A DNA stretch of 64,000 nt from an uncultured Thermotogae bacterium (GTDB lineage: Bacteria; Thermotogota; Thermotogae; Mesoaciditogales; Mesoaciditogaceae). Both the position numbers and the translations under genes were made by a program. Where the stretch lies: the NCBI GenBank assembly GCA_913056255.1, contig CAJXLN010000001.1, forward strand, positions 1 to 64,000. The letters run 5' to 3'. The notes below the pieces were generated by a model, which searched no databases, was not told the origin of the DNA, and saw only the letters and a program-made list of their open reading frames with translations. Within the stretch, counting starts at the first letter, position 1. Each line of letters begins with the position of its first letter. Positions 42,911 to 53,338 of this stretch are shown one piece after another.

Positions 42911-43768
42911 CTAATCTTTGAGTGCTTCAGATCCGTTTGTTACCTCTATAATCTCCTGAGTTATGTAAGCTTGTCTTGCTTTGTTATACCTGAGAGTGAG
43001 GTCTTTAACAAGATCCTTTGCGTTTTCAGTGGCATTTCTCATGGCATTCTGTCGCGCATTTTGTTCTGCTACACGCGATTCCAACATTATTCTGTACATC
43101 TTCGTTCCAAGATATTGGGGCAAAATCGCCTTGAGAAGTTCTTCTGGCTCTGGTTCATAATCGTAAACCGAATTTTCACTTCTCTTTATGGGCTTTATAG
43201 GTAAGAAATCTTCCACTTTAACCATTTGAATCAACGAATTCTTCGGATAACCGTGAACGATCTTAATGGAATCCACATTTTTCTCGAGATAAATCTTTGC
43301 GAGTTCGTTAGCAAAGCTCTGAGCATCATCGTACGAAGGCATGCTGTAAATGTTATACTTTGAATACCTAACGCGTTTCTTATCAAATGCCATTCTCGCC
43401 TTCACTCTTGTACCAACGGCGTAAAATCCAGCAAATTTATCTCCAAGTTTCTCAGCACTTTTGTACCCCTGATCGATCACGTCGTTGTTGTAAGAGCCAC
43501 AAAGCCCCATATCACCACTTATCACCACTAAAATTACGTGTTTTGGCTCCTCTTTGTAAATCAGATCACTTGTGAACCCTTCTACTGCAGAAAGCACGCG
43601 TTCGAATAAATTGGAAAATTCATGTTCGTAATCGTAAAAATTCTTAACCATGCGTTTGAGTTTATTCAATTTTGCTGTGGCAACCATCTCCATTGCATTA
43701 GTTATGTGCATGGTGGAACGAACGGATTTTATCTTTTTCTTTATGAACTGCTCTGTTCCTCGGCCCAT
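42911..43768 (-). CDS. atpG: F1Fo ATP synthase gamma subunit
   Basis: KKIKSVRSTMHITNAMEMVA; ITQEIIEVTNGSEAL. Confidence 0.97.
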   Translation of the reverse strand: MGRGTEQFIKKKIKSVRSTMHITNAMEMVATAKLNKLKRMVKNFYDYEHEFSNLFERVLSAVEGFTSDLIYKEEPKHVILVVISGDMGLCGSYNNDVIDQGYKSAEKLGDKFAGFYAVGTRVKARMAFDKKRVRYSKYNIYSMPSYDDAQSFANELAKIYLEKNVDSIKIVHGYPKNSLIQMVKVEDFLPIKPIKRSENSVYDYEPEPEELLKAILPQYLGTKMYRIMLESRVAEQNARQNAMRNATENAKDLVKDLTLRYNKARQAYITQEIIEVTNGSEALKD

Positions 43769-45280
43769 TCATATCACCTTGAATTTTTCTTTGAATTTCT
43801 CAACTGCTTTCTTAAGTGAATCCTCGGTTTCCGGTGTCAGATCTCCAGACTGTTCTATGGCTTTAAGTACATCTATGTGCTCTTTTCTCATGTCGGAAAG
43901 AAATTCATTCTCAAATCTTTTGACATTTTCGATTGGAATATCGTCTAAATATCCATTAACGGCCACATACAGTGCAACAACCTGTTCTTCAAAAGGCATA
44001 GGACTGTATTGTTCTTGCTTCAAAAGTTCCATCAGATGCTGTCCCCTTGTTATCTGTGCCAGGGTTGAGGGATCGAGTTCTGTCGAAAATTGAGCGAACG
44101 CTTCTAATTCCCTGAACTGCGCTAATTCTATTCTAAGATTTCCCGCTACTTTTTTCATGGCTTTTGTTTGGGCAGCACCACCAACACGTGAAACGGACAA
44201 CCCAACGTTTACCGCAGGTCTAAAGCCCGAATAGAAAAGTCCAGGTTCAAGATATATCTGTCCGTCGGTTATGGATATAACATTCGTTGGTATGTAAGCA
44301 CTCACGTCATTTGCTTGAGTTTCTATTATTGGAAGTGCGGTCATGGAGCCTCCACCAAGTTCATCACTCAATCTTGCAGCACGTTCGAGCAGCCTGGAAT
44401 GAAGATAAAATATGTCGCCAGGATAGGCTTCTCGTCCAGGTGGACGTTTCAACAGAAGCGACATCTCTCTGTATGCAATAGCATGTTTGCTCAAATCGTC
44501 GTACACAATAAGCGTGTCTTCTCCGGAAAACATCATTTCTTCTGCAATTGCAACTCCAGCGTATGGAGCAAGGTACAACAATGGGGCCGAATCGATCGCA
44601 GATGCAACCACGACTGTGGTGTATTCCATCGCTCCGTACCGTCTGAGTTTTTCCACAGTCCTCGCGATCGCCACACCCTTTTGACCTATTGCTACATATA
44701 TACAGTAAACTCCCTTTCCTTTTTGGTTGATAATCGTGTCAACCGCAATAGCCGTTTTACCTGTTTGTCTGTCACCGACTATGAGTTCTCTTTGTCCTCT
44801 TCCTATTGGGATCATAGAATCTATGGATTTCAGACCTGTCTGTAACGGTGTGTCAACAGGTTGCCTCTCGATTATGCCAACAGCCTTTCTTTCCACTGGA
44901 CGAGTTTTCGTTGCCGATATCGGTTTACCACCATCCAATGGTACACCAAGTGGATTGATAACCCTTCCGATAAGTTCCTTACCAACTGGTACTTCAACTA
45001 TTTTGTGCGTTCTCTCAACGATCTCTCCTTCTTTTATGTTTTTGTATTCTCCAAGTACAACCACGCCGACATTATCTTCCTCAAGATTTATGGCTATTCC
45101 CATACTTCCATTTGAAAATTTTACCAATTCATTGGACATCACGTTTTCGAGGCCATAAACACGTGCTATTCCATCACCTATCTGTATGACACGTCCCACC
45201 TCTTTGAGATCGGGAAGATTTTCGAAACTCTCTATCTTCTCACGTAGAACCTTTGTGATTTCATCTGGGTTTATACGCAT
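43769..45280 (-). CDS. atpA: F1Fo ATP synthase alpha subunit
   Basis: [28 protein letters not shown]. Confidence 0.98.
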   Translation of the reverse strand: MRINPDEITKVLREKIESFENLPDLKEVGRVIQIGDGIARVYGLENVMSNELVKFSNGSMGIAINLEEDNVGVVVLGEYKNIKEGEIVERTHKIVEVPVGKELIGRVINPLGVPLDGGKPISATKTRPVERKAVGIIERQPVDTPLQTGLKSIDSMIPIGRGQRELIVGDRQTGKTAIAVDTIINQKGKGVYCIYVAIGQKGVAIARTVEKLRRYGAMEYTTVVVASAIDSAPLLYLAPYAGVAIAEEMMFSGEDTLIVYDDLSKHAIAYREMSLLLKRPPGREAYPGDIFYLHSRLLERAARLSDELGGGSMTALPIIETQANDVSAYIPTNVISITDGQIYLEPGLFYSGFRPAVNVGLSVSRVGGAAQTKAMKKVAGNLRIELAQFRELEAFAQFSTELDPSTLAQITRGQHLMELLKQEQYSPMPFEEQVVALYVAVNGYLDDIPIENVKRFENEFLSDMRKEHIDVLKAIEQSGDLTPETEDSLKKAVEKFKEKFKVI

Positions 45281-45284
45281 TCAA

Positions 45285-45800
45285 TCATCCTCCATGCATA
45301 AAAGTGACCGCCTTTTTAAGGGCACCCGCAGCGCTAAGATCCACAACCGAATCTTCAAAATCTATTGTGATTCCTGCTAAAAGTTCAGGATCGTACATCA
45401 CTTCAAAAACAGGATCCGATTTCCTTAGCTGTTTTACGACTTTCTTGATCTCATTCATTTCATCTTCGCCAAGTTTTTGAGCGCTTTTCACAATTACACG
45501 CTCTTTTCCGTTAGCCCTTAACCACATTGCCTGCGCTATTTGATGAAGAGCATGGAATATTCTAAAACGCTTGTGTTCAAATATCACTTTCAACAAATTT
45601 TCACAGCTTTTACTCATATCAAAAGCGCCAGCGATGAATTTCGCTTTAATTTTTGGTGAAATGGTAGGGTCGCCTATAAACAATCTAAGTTCGTCATCTT
45701 CAATCGAAGACAAAGCGCCAACAAATTCAAGACATTTTTCATCTTTCAGCTCAAAAAGCGCTCTTGCGTACCTAAAAGCGATTGCACGATTCGTTTTCAC
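45285..45800 (-). CDS. atpH: F1Fo ATP synthase delta subunit
   Basis: RYARALFEL; LAGITIDFEDSVVDLSAAGALKK; operon position. Confidence 0.92.
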   Translation of the reverse strand: MKTNRAIAFRYARALFELKDEKCLEFVGALSSIEDDELRLFIGDPTISPKIKAKFIAGAFDMSKSCENLLKVIFEHKRFRIFHALHQIAQAMWLRANGKERVIVKSAQKLGEDEMNEIKKVVKQLRKSDPVFEVMYDPELLAGITIDFEDSVVDLSAAGALKKAVTFMHGG

Positions 45801-46294
45801 ATCTCATCCCTGATTCTGGAAAGTTGTTCCATCAAGAACTCACGTTTCGATTTCTCATTCAGATCCTTTTGAATGATCCGCGATGCGAGTGCAACTGCCA
45901 GTGTAATTACGTTCGATCTAAGAGTATCTTCAGCTTTTACACGCTCTTCCTCTATCTCATTTCTTGCCCTTTTCATCAATGATTCCACTTCGGACTGAAC
46001 ACGAACTTTTTCCTTCTTTTCGTATTCGTTAACCCTGATTTTTGCATCCTCATACATCTTATTAATACGTTCATTCAGCTCTTCCAACTCAATTTTGGCT
46101 TTTTCTTTAAGTGCTTCCGCTTCTTTGTGAGCATCGTCTGCCTTTTTATATTCATCCTTTATTTCTTTGGCTCTTTTATCGACGATGTTCAGGAAGGGCC
46201 TGTAAAGAAATTTAATGAGAAAATACATGAGGATGAAGAAACTCATCAATTGGAGTATTGAAGTGCCGTTGAAATTCACAAAACTTCCGGACAT
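45797..46294 (-). CDS. atpF: F1Fo ATP synthase b subunit
   Basis: N-terminal TM helix and long charged coiled coil; operon position. Confidence 0.92.
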   Translation of the reverse strand: MSGSFVNFNGTSILQLMSFFILMYFLIKFLYRPFLNIVDKRAKEIKDEYKKADDAHKEAEALKEKAKIELEELNERINKMYEDAKIRVNEYEKKEKVRVQSEVESLMKRARNEIEEERVKAEDTLRSNVITLAVALASRIIQKDLNEKSKREFLMEQLSRIRDEM

Positions 46295-46309
46295 CTTTTG
46301 CCCCCCTCT

Positions 46310-46561
46310 TCAAATGAGCAATATCATAAATGCGATCAGCAAAGCGTAAAGTCCTGTGGATTCAGCAACAGCCTGAGAGAGTAACATTCTCGTCGTGAGT
46401 GTGCCAACCATTTCTGGTTGCCGCGCCATTGACTCCATAGCACCTTGACCGATATGCCCTTCACCTATTGCTGGACCTATAGCGCCTATCCCCATTGCCA
46501 GTCCTGCACCTATGTACTTTGCGGCATGAACAACCGCTTGAGCCATTGAAAGATCTGTCAA
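46310..46561 (-). CDS. atpE: F1Fo ATP synthase c subunit
   Basis: GIGAIGPAIGEGHIGQGAMESMARQPE hairpin; SQAVAESTGLYALLIAFMILL. Confidence 0.96.
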   Translation of the reverse strand: MTDLSMAQAVVHAAKYIGAGLAMGIGAIGPAIGEGHIGQGAMESMARQPEMVGTLTTRMLLSQAVAESTGLYALLIAFMILLI

Positions 46562-46579
46562 TTCAGTTCCCTCCTTTTA

Positions 46580-47422
46580 TTATAGTTCAAGTTGCACACC
46601 AATGTAGGCAATTGCCAACATGGAAAAAACGAAAGCCTGGATCGTACCAACAAAAAATCCAAAAAACCCCCAAAGGATAACGGGCACAAAGGTGTATTTA
46701 ACGAGATAACTCAGCATAAGAACCATTATGCCACCACCTGCAATATTTCCAAAAAGCCTCAAAGAATGAGAAATTGGCTTGGCAATTTCCCCAATGATGT
46801 TCATCGGAAGCATTATGGGATTTGGTGAGGCGAACTCCTTAAGCCATTGCTTAAACCCCTTACGTTTTATGGCAAATATGTGACTGATGAAAAGCACCAT
46901 AACGGCATAAGTTACGTTCGTGTTCAAGTCCCCAGTTGGAGAATGCCATGTGTCCGTAAAAAGATTTAATTTCAGTCCCCCCTTTGATGACACACCAATA
47001 CCAATTCCTGGTATACCACCAAGCAAATTTGAAGAGAGTACGAACAAGAAAATAGTGGTCGCAATGTAAAAAACAGGTTTTACGAATTCCTCTGCAGGTA
47101 TGACATCTTTCACCAGATCGTACACAAAAGAAAGCAATATCTCGATCGCTGATTGTTTGCGAGATGGTATCTTTTTTAGATGCTTTTTGAAATCAATGGC
47201 CATGTAGATCAAAACCACAAGCAAAACCGCTGTCATAATGATAGTCATTGGATTGAGAGTCCCTAAAATTGAAGGAAGAGGCACCTTTATTTGCCAGATA
47301 TGCCCAACTCCTGATGGGAATTTAACCTTGTCGAAGTTCCAAAGAGCCACTCCAGCGTACACTGCAAAAAAGACGCCCAAGAATATCTTCTCATTCTTCG
47401 AAAATTTCACAGATGTTTTCAA
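46580..47422 (-). CDS. atpB: F1Fo ATP synthase a subunit
   Basis: SLRLFGNIAGGGIMVLML; QAFVFSMLAIAYIG. Confidence 0.95.
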   Translation of the reverse strand: MKTSVKFSKNEKIFLGVFFAVYAGVALWNFDKVKFPSGVGHIWQIKVPLPSILGTLNPMTIIMTAVLLVVLIYMAIDFKKHLKKIPSRKQSAIEILLSFVYDLVKDVIPAEEFVKPVFYIATTIFLFVLSSNLLGGIPGIGIGVSSKGGLKLNLFTDTWHSPTGDLNTNVTYAVMVLFISHIFAIKRKGFKQWLKEFASPNPIMLPMNIIGEIAKPISHSLRLFGNIAGGGIMVLMLSYLVKYTFVPVILWGFFGFFVGTIQAFVFSMLAIAYIGVQLEL

Positions 47423-47763
47423 ATCTCACCACTCCTCGCAAAAGTACTAAGTGTAAGTCTTAAAAGTTCCAAGCCTAAAAAGGCAAAAACGAGACTCTCT
47501 ATTGACAAAGTAGCCGAAATTCCAAGAATGATGATACTCAATGTGTATCTTTTCAAAAATCCAAATTTCAGGGCACGAATCCCACCCAATTTAAGGTGTT
47601 CAATATCTTTGATCATCATGATCAAAGAAAGTTCAGATCCTATTGCCCCAATTGTGAAACCAACAAAACACTTCCATCCAAAATCTAAAGAAACGATAGC
47701 AACCGGTATGTAAGATAGCCAAAGATTCAACGACCAGTTAATTCTTTTTATTTTTCTCATCAT
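47419..47763 (-). CDS. ATP synthase protein I-like membrane protein
   Basis: Four hydrophobic segments; position at the head of the atp operon. Confidence 0.55.
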   Translation of the reverse strand: MMRKIKRINWSLNLWLSYIPVAIVSLDFGWKCFVGFTIGAIGSELSLIMMIKDIEHLKLGGIRALKFGFLKRYTLSIIILGISATLSIESLVFAFLGLELLRLTLSTFARSGEI

Positions 47764-47986
47764 CTGCCTTTTTTGCTTCTCTAAGCAGAAGTTTCATGCC
47801 GTTGTACATGCCGGATATGACGCCGAGAAAGAGAAAGATGATGAGTAGAATTTTGTTGTTGAATGTCCATTTGTCAAGATAATAACCAATCAGTCCCCCC
47901 ACGAGAACGTTGCCCATGATTGTAACACCAAAATTAAAAACTACGTTTGAATGTTTAAAAAAGGATATTGGAATTTTTCTTTTCAT
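47738..47986 (-). CDS. AtpZ/AtpI-family small membrane protein
   Basis: VVFNFGVTIMGNVLVGGLIGYYLDKW...LLIIFLFLGVISGMYNGMKLL. Confidence 0.75.
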   Translation of the reverse strand: MKRKIPISFFKHSNVVFNFGVTIMGNVLVGGLIGYYLDKWTFNNKILLIIFLFLGVISGMYNGMKLLLREAKKADDEKNKKN

Positions 47987-48008
47987 TTTTTCTAACTTCT
48001 CAAAACTT

Positions 48009-48782
48009 TCAGCCTTCGCCCATCTGCACTTTCGGCAACTTTTTTTCAACGATCACAACTACATTGGGAGGAAAATCATGCCGATTTATTTCATTCATAT
48101 TTTCATCATCACAGATGATTAAATCCAATTCATTCAATCTGTTCAAAATTATATCCCAAAATACTCCAAAATGCAAAAAAGCATGGATACCAATGTCGTT
48201 AATTTTTCTTTGCCTCATTCTAAAATAAGCCGGATCGGGTTCAAAGATGACGTATTCTTCAGCAATATCGGAAAATTCAACACCTCGCAAAGCACTTCCA
48301 ACAAGGTAAGCTCTCTTAAAATAGCCGAACGCATTGATAAAAGAAATAATTTCGCTGGATATCGTTGGCAGATTCCACATAACTCGGTGGGCTTTTATTC
48401 CATGAATGTAATCTTCAAGAATGATTGCGGCGCTAATTCCATCAACAATGGATTTGTGATCTTTTGAAGAGCTTATACTGGAATTCGCAATATTTGAAGT
48501 AAAACGCTCGTCTACCAAATAAACCGGCACGGGCGCGATGAGTTCAGCAACTTCAATTGATTTATCAACAGCTCCAATTGTCGACTTCGTGAACTGCATT
48601 TTTAAATTCACTGGAAAACCGAAAACCACTTCTGAAAGCGAGGAGATCTTTTTTATCTCTTTTACGATTTCAGAAGGTTTTATGGTTTTCACGGAAGTTA
48701 CGACTTCTCCTGTTGGGTCTGTTACGGCAATTCCGGTTCTCTTAAAACCGAAATCAATCGCTGCTTTTCGCATGATCCTCAA
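48009..48782 (-). CDS. RuvX/YqgF-type Holliday junction resolvase fold with about 120-aa C-terminal extension
   Basis: KAAIDFGFKRTGIAVTD, VVFGFPVNLKMQFTKS, PVYLVDERFTS; extra C-terminal domain. Confidence 0.82.
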   Translation of the reverse strand: MRIMRKAAIDFGFKRTGIAVTDPTGEVVTSVKTIKPSEIVKEIKKISSLSEVVFGFPVNLKMQFTKSTIGAVDKSIEVAELIAPVPVYLVDERFTSNIANSSISSSKDHKSIVDGISAAIILEDYIHGIKAHRVMWNLPTISSEIISFINAFGYFKRAYLVGSALRGVEFSDIAEEYVIFEPDPAYFRMRQRKINDIGIHAFLHFGVFWDIILNRLNELDLIICDDENMNEINRHDFPPNVVVIVEKKLPKVQMGEG

Positions 48783-51759
48783 ACGGATTGTGAAAGATCC
48801 TTGCTATATCACGTGATTTTCGATCCATGAGTTCACATTTCAAACTGTTAAGAATTTTCTTCTCTGCCATTCCTTCTCTTTCTCGAAGAGTCAAATTCAC
48901 TTCCTCTTCAGTCGGGATGCTTGTAACCTTTTCTCCATCAAATGTTCCCATTTCTTTGAATATAGAAATGTACAGTTTTGAAAATGCTTTCGAGTTTGCA
49001 AAGCCCGTGTCCACAAGGCGCTTTTCAGGATCTTCACATTTTTTTCTCAACATGTATGCTGCTTTTACAATACGGTCGGAAGAAGGAAAGAGCAATTCAA
49101 CATCCTTGATGTTCTTATCCACATCTTCTTTACCGAATAACATATCTACGACAGACATGAAATTCGTTTTATCAAAGAGAGAAGGCGGCTTTAAGAAAGA
49201 TATATGATTCCTTGGAAAATCATAATAAACAATCCTGTTGATTTTTTCCAGGCTGGAAGCGTAAACGGATGTTGTTAAAAGGACCTTGATTTTCCCTTTT
49301 TTAACAAGATCTACAACGCGGTGGTAATTGTAAAGTCTTGAATTTGGAATGCACGAAGCGATCTGCTCGCTTTTACACATTTGAGGATATTCATCACAGA
49401 GCGTTGAAAGAGTTTTTCTGAGATTTTGGCTATCCGAAAATATAACAGCCATTCTGTTGCGCTCGTTTTTCACGAGTTTCATCAATATCGCAGCTTTATC
49501 ATTCGTATTTCTGTTGTCTATGACTCCAATATCCCTTTTTCGGAATTCATGAAAGCTCTCTTTAACAGAAAAAAGATCGAGTATTTTTGACTCGGCATCG
49601 CGACTTAGAAAAGACGAAAGTAGCAGAAGGCGTTTGGATTTCTTTCTGATCACGAGCTCAGATACTTCATTTATCAAATTCGTTTCGATCATCAACTGTG
49701 GCTCGTAAAGAATCACATCTTCCTCACCTTTCAAAACTTTAAACAAAGAAATCGCATTCGTAAAAATCACGTCTTTTAAACTTTTTGGTTGATGAAGAGC
49801 ATCCACATAGGAAGATGTTATGCCGAACATCTTCATCATGATACTTAAAGAGTTGTAAAGATCTCTTAACATTGAATTCGTTGGCGTTACCACCACGAGT
49901 CTTCTTTTTTTTCTCAACGATGCTTCAAGAATCACTCTCTCTTCTATGTAAGGATCTCCGATTACCAAAACATTTGAATTTTGATTTAAGATCTTCTCGA
50001 ATTTTTCCTTTCTAACTTCGGATTTTACTGAAAAATTACCTCTGCGTCTGTCTTCAAATTTTATATCCAAGTCAACGATATTCAACTGATATTTTACCTT
50101 GTTATTCCATGAATTTTTCCAGACATTCGCTGCCACATCCAACCTTGTGAATTCATTTGGAATGGTTATACTATCGAACAAATGAGAAAATCCAAATCCT
50201 ATGGCGTTCATTCTGACTTGATCTTTCCAGAAAATTGCATTCAAATGCTTTCCGGTCTTTCCAACACTTCTTATCCGGCCTATTCCAAGATCCTCAAAGG
50301 CAAAAATCGGTTCAGGATTACCATTACCATACGGTCTGAGTTTTTCGATATCTGAAAAGAGAGAATCATTCACATCGGAAAGTTCTATCTTCGCATCTAC
50401 TCTGATTTTAGGAATGAAGATTTGCGGATCGTATCTCTCCATAACGATTTGGAGGCGTCGATCGAACTCCGGAATGAGCTTAGTTTTAAGAGAAAAACCG
50501 GCGGCCATCTTATGTCCACCGTATTCTTCAAGCAGATCATCAACTTCCTTAAGAATTTCCACGATATTCACACCATCGATACTTCTGGCAGATCCCCGAG
50601 CAACATCACCATCGATTGAAATCATGAGTGCCGGTCTGTGATAAAGTGAGAGAATTCTTGAAGCCACAATTCCTATAACACCGGGGTGCCACCCTTTACC
50701 TGAAAGAACAATTATTCTTCGTTTATCGATGTCTTTCATCACATCCAATTGAGCTAGAGCTTGCTGGTAGATTTGGTTCTCTATGGATTGTCTTTCTAAA
50801 TTTTTCTCAATGAGATTTTGAGCCAATTCATGTGCTTTTTTCGGATCTTTCTCTAAAATAAGTCTAAGCGCCATGTGTGCGCTGTCTATTCGTCCAACCG
50901 CATTTATTTTGGGAGCGATTTTGTATCCTATATCGTGGGCTTTAATGTCTTCGGGATTAACGTTAGAAAGCTCCATGAGTTTCAGAGTTCCAACTCTTTT
51001 TTTGCTTCCGAAAAGATCGATACCCTTATGAACGAAGTATCTATTTTCCCAAAGAATCGGCACTATGTCCGCTATTGTACCTAAGGCAACTATGTCAAGA
51101 TATTCTTCCAAATCATCACCATTTTCGATCCTCTTTTGAAGAGCCTGGAGAACTTTATATGCGACACCTACTCCGGAAAAGTCCTTAAACGGATAGGGAT
51201 CCATCGGGCGCTTTGGATCTACGACGGCAACGGCCGGAGGAATTCTGTCTTTCATCTCATGATGATCGGTCACGATCACTTTGCACCCAAGAGAGTTGGC
51301 ATATTCGATCTCTTTAACCGAGGTGATTCCACAATCAACGGTTATAATTCTATTTATTCCTTTGTTGTGTAATGCAAGTATTGAATTTTTACTCAAACCA
51401 TATCCATCATCTAATCGCTTTGGAATATACGTTTTCACATTCCATCCCCATTTTTTGAGAACCAGATAGTACAGAGCAGTACCCGTGACTCCATCCACGT
51501 CGTAATCACCGTATACGACTAGGGGTTCTTTGTTCTCCCTGATTTCTACCAGTTCTTCAACCGCCTTATCCATGTCCAACATTTTGTATGGATCGGCTAA
51601 ACGAATTTTGTCTGGCATCAAAAATTGTTCTGCTTTTTCTACAGAATTAGCACCTCTGTTAACAAGAAGATGGGCGAGAAGGGGACTTACATTGAATTTC
51701 TTACACAAAAAACCTTCCCATTCTTTCTGGGATTCTGCAACCTCCCATTCACTTTTCAC
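48754..51759 (-). CDS. recJ: Single-stranded-DNA-specific exonuclease RecJ with long C-terminal helicase-like region
   Basis: VYGDYDVDGVTGTALYY, VTDHHEMKD, GVGVAYKVLQAL, GGHKMAAGFSL motifs. Confidence 0.95.
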   Translation of the reverse strand: MKSEWEVAESQKEWEGFLCKKFNVSPLLAHLLVNRGANSVEKAEQFLMPDKIRLADPYKMLDMDKAVEELVEIRENKEPLVVYGDYDVDGVTGTALYYLVLKKWGWNVKTYIPKRLDDGYGLSKNSILALHNKGINRIITVDCGITSVKEIEYANSLGCKVIVTDHHEMKDRIPPAVAVVDPKRPMDPYPFKDFSGVGVAYKVLQALQKRIENGDDLEEYLDIVALGTIADIVPILWENRYFVHKGIDLFGSKKRVGTLKLMELSNVNPEDIKAHDIGYKIAPKINAVGRIDSAHMALRLILEKDPKKAHELAQNLIEKNLERQSIENQIYQQALAQLDVMKDIDKRRIIVLSGKGWHPGVIGIVASRILSLYHRPALMISIDGDVARGSARSIDGVNIVEILKEVDDLLEEYGGHKMAAGFSLKTKLIPEFDRRLQIVMERYDPQIFIPKIRVDAKIELSDVNDSLFSDIEKLRPYGNGNPEPIFAFEDLGIGRIRSVGKTGKHLNAIFWKDQVRMNAIGFGFSHLFDSITIPNEFTRLDVAANVWKNSWNNKVKYQLNIVDLDIKFEDRRRGNFSVKSEVRKEKFEKILNQNSNVLVIGDPYIEERVILEASLRKKRRLVVVTPTNSMLRDLYNSLSIMMKMFGITSSYVDALHQPKSLKDVIFTNAISLFKVLKGEEDVILYEPQLMIETNLINEVSELVIRKKSKRLLLLSSFLSRDAESKILDLFSVKESFHEFRKRDIGVIDNRNTNDKAAILMKLVKNERNRMAVIFSDSQNLRKTLSTLCDEYPQMCKSEQIASCIPNSRLYNYHRVVDLVKKGKIKVLLTTSVYASSLEKINRIVYYDFPRNHISFLKPPSLFDKTNFMSVVDMLFGKEDVDKNIKDVELLFPSSDRIVKAAYMLRKKCEDPEKRLVDTGFANSKAFSKLYISIFKEMGTFDGEKVTSIPTEEEVNLTLREREGMAEKKILNSLKCELMDRKSRDIARIFHNPFEDHAKSSD

Positions 51760-51831
51760 TTCACATCCTCTCCTATCTTTTTCACTTTTCTTGAAGATTA
51801 TAGCACTATTAACAAAAATTCGAACTAATGC

Positions 51832-51869
51832 TTGACAAGATACAAAATTATGACTATAATTATGGTCAT
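51832..51869 (+). promoter_or_regulatory. Consensus promoter overlapped by an operator-like palindrome
   Basis: TTGACA (51832-51837)-N17-TATAAT (51855-51860); ATGACTATAATTATGGTCAT (51850-51869) is a near-perfect palindrome over the -10. Confidence 0.75.
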
Positions 51870-51880
51870 GAGGTGAAAGA

Positions 51881-52126
51881 GTGCTTGGGAAATTGAAATT
51901 CTACAGTGTAGCAGAAACGAAAATGGAATTGTCTAAATTAATATCAGATCTTGGCAATGGCGATAGCGTGATCACAAAAAACGGTGTGCCTGTTGCGGCT
52001 GTAATGAAGTACGATAAATACGTTAAAATGATGGACTTCATGGAAAAAGTCAAGGATCTTTATCTTTTAGATGTTGACCTGGAGGAAATTAAGGATCCCA
52101 TTGCCGATATTCTCAAAGAAAATTGA
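51881..52126 (+). CDS. Phd/YefM-type antitoxin
   Basis: FYSVAETKMELSKLISDLGNGDSVITKNGVPVAAVMKYDKYVKMM; GTG start. Confidence 0.82.
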   Translation: MLGKLKFYSVAETKMELSKLISDLGNGDSVITKNGVPVAAVMKYDKYVKMMDFMEKVKDLYLLDVDLEEIKDPIADILKEN

Positions 52127-52138
52127 GGAGGTATAAGT

Positions 52139-53329
52139 ATGGCAAATGTGTTGCTCGAACATGTGTGGAAAATTTACGATGGAAAGGTTGAAGCTGTAAA
52201 AGATGAGAATATATCCATTAAAGACAAAGAATTTGCGGTTTTGGTAGGGCCTTCCGGTTGTGGAAAAACAACTACCCTGAGGATGATAGCTGGACTGGAA
52301 GAGATAACAAAAGGTACCATAAAGATCGGTGATAAAGTAGTCAACGATGTAGAACCAAAAGATAGAGACATAGCGATGGTTTTCCAAAATTACGCCTTGT
52401 ATCCACACATGACCGTTTATCAAAACATGTCTTTTGGACTCAGACTGAGAAAATTTCCCAAAGCTGAGATAGAAAAAAGGGTAAGAGAAGCATCTAGAAT
52501 TCTTGGAATAGAAAATCTTCTTGATAGAAAACCAAAACAGCTTTCAGGTGGTCAAAGGCAGCGTGTCGCTTTAGGACGTGCTATAGTCAGAGACCCAAAG
52601 GTTTTTCTCTTCGACGAACCACTGTCCAACCTCGATGCAAAGTTAAGAGTTCAGATGAGAAGCGAATTGAAAAAACTTCACCTTAGATTAAACGCCACTA
52701 TGGTGTACGTCACACACGATCAAGTCGAAGCCATGACAATGGCAGACAAGATAATCGTTATTAAAGACGGTATTGTTCAGCAAATAGATTCTCCATTCAA
52801 TCTTTATCACTATCCTAAAAATACTTTTGCCGCCGGATTCATAGGTTCTCCGTCCATGAATTTTTTGAAGGTCACCGTGGTTGGAAAAGATGGAGGGTTG
52901 TGGATTCGACTTGCAAATGGTATACTCCTTAGGATTCCGAAGATTTACGAAGAAGAATTCATGGACTACAAAGACAAAGAAGTCTTGGCTGGAATTAGGC
53001 CAGAAGACATTTACGATAAGATGTTCGCTGTTGCATCTAAACCGGAAAATACGGTAAGAGCGAAAGTGGATATATTGGAACCTCTTGGCAATCAGACGAT
53101 TTTACATGCCAGAGTGGGAAATGATAACATCATTGCATCGATAGATCCTAAAACCGAGGCTGAAGTTGGTCAAGAAATGGATTTGGTGTTTGATATGTCG
53201 ATGATTCGTGCTTTTGACATTCAAACCCAAAAGGCTATAATAACCAAGGAAAAACTTGAAAGTGGTCTTAAAGATAGTAAGGCAAAGCGTATATCCGGAA
53301 ACAATAACGCTTTTGGTAATTCTGAATAA
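52139..53329 (+). CDS. Carbohydrate ABC transporter ATPase, MalK/UgpC/MsmX type
   Basis: [56 protein letters not shown]-terminal TOBE-type region. Confidence 0.95.
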   Translation: MANVLLEHVWKIYDGKVEAVKDENISIKDKEFAVLVGPSGCGKTTTLRMIAGLEEITKGTIKIGDKVVNDVEPKDRDIAMVFQNYALYPHMTVYQNMSFGLRLRKFPKAEIEKRVREASRILGIENLLDRKPKQLSGGQRQRVALGRAIVRDPKVFLFDEPLSNLDAKLRVQMRSELKKLHLRLNATMVYVTHDQVEAMTMADKIIVIKDGIVQQIDSPFNLYHYPKNTFAAGFIGSPSMNFLKVTVVGKDGGLWIRLANGILLRIPKIYEEEFMDYKDKEVLAGIRPEDIYDKMFAVASKPENTVRAKVDILEPLGNQTILHARVGNDNIIASIDPKTEAEVGQEMDLVFDMSMIRAFDIQTQKAIITKEKLESGLKDSKAKRISGNNNAFGNSE

Positions 53330-53338
53330 ATTGAGGAC

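Noticed and set aside
44315-44845. 176-aa plus-strand ORF
   Set aside because: Antisense to atpA, which is strongly conserved; treated as a shadow ORF
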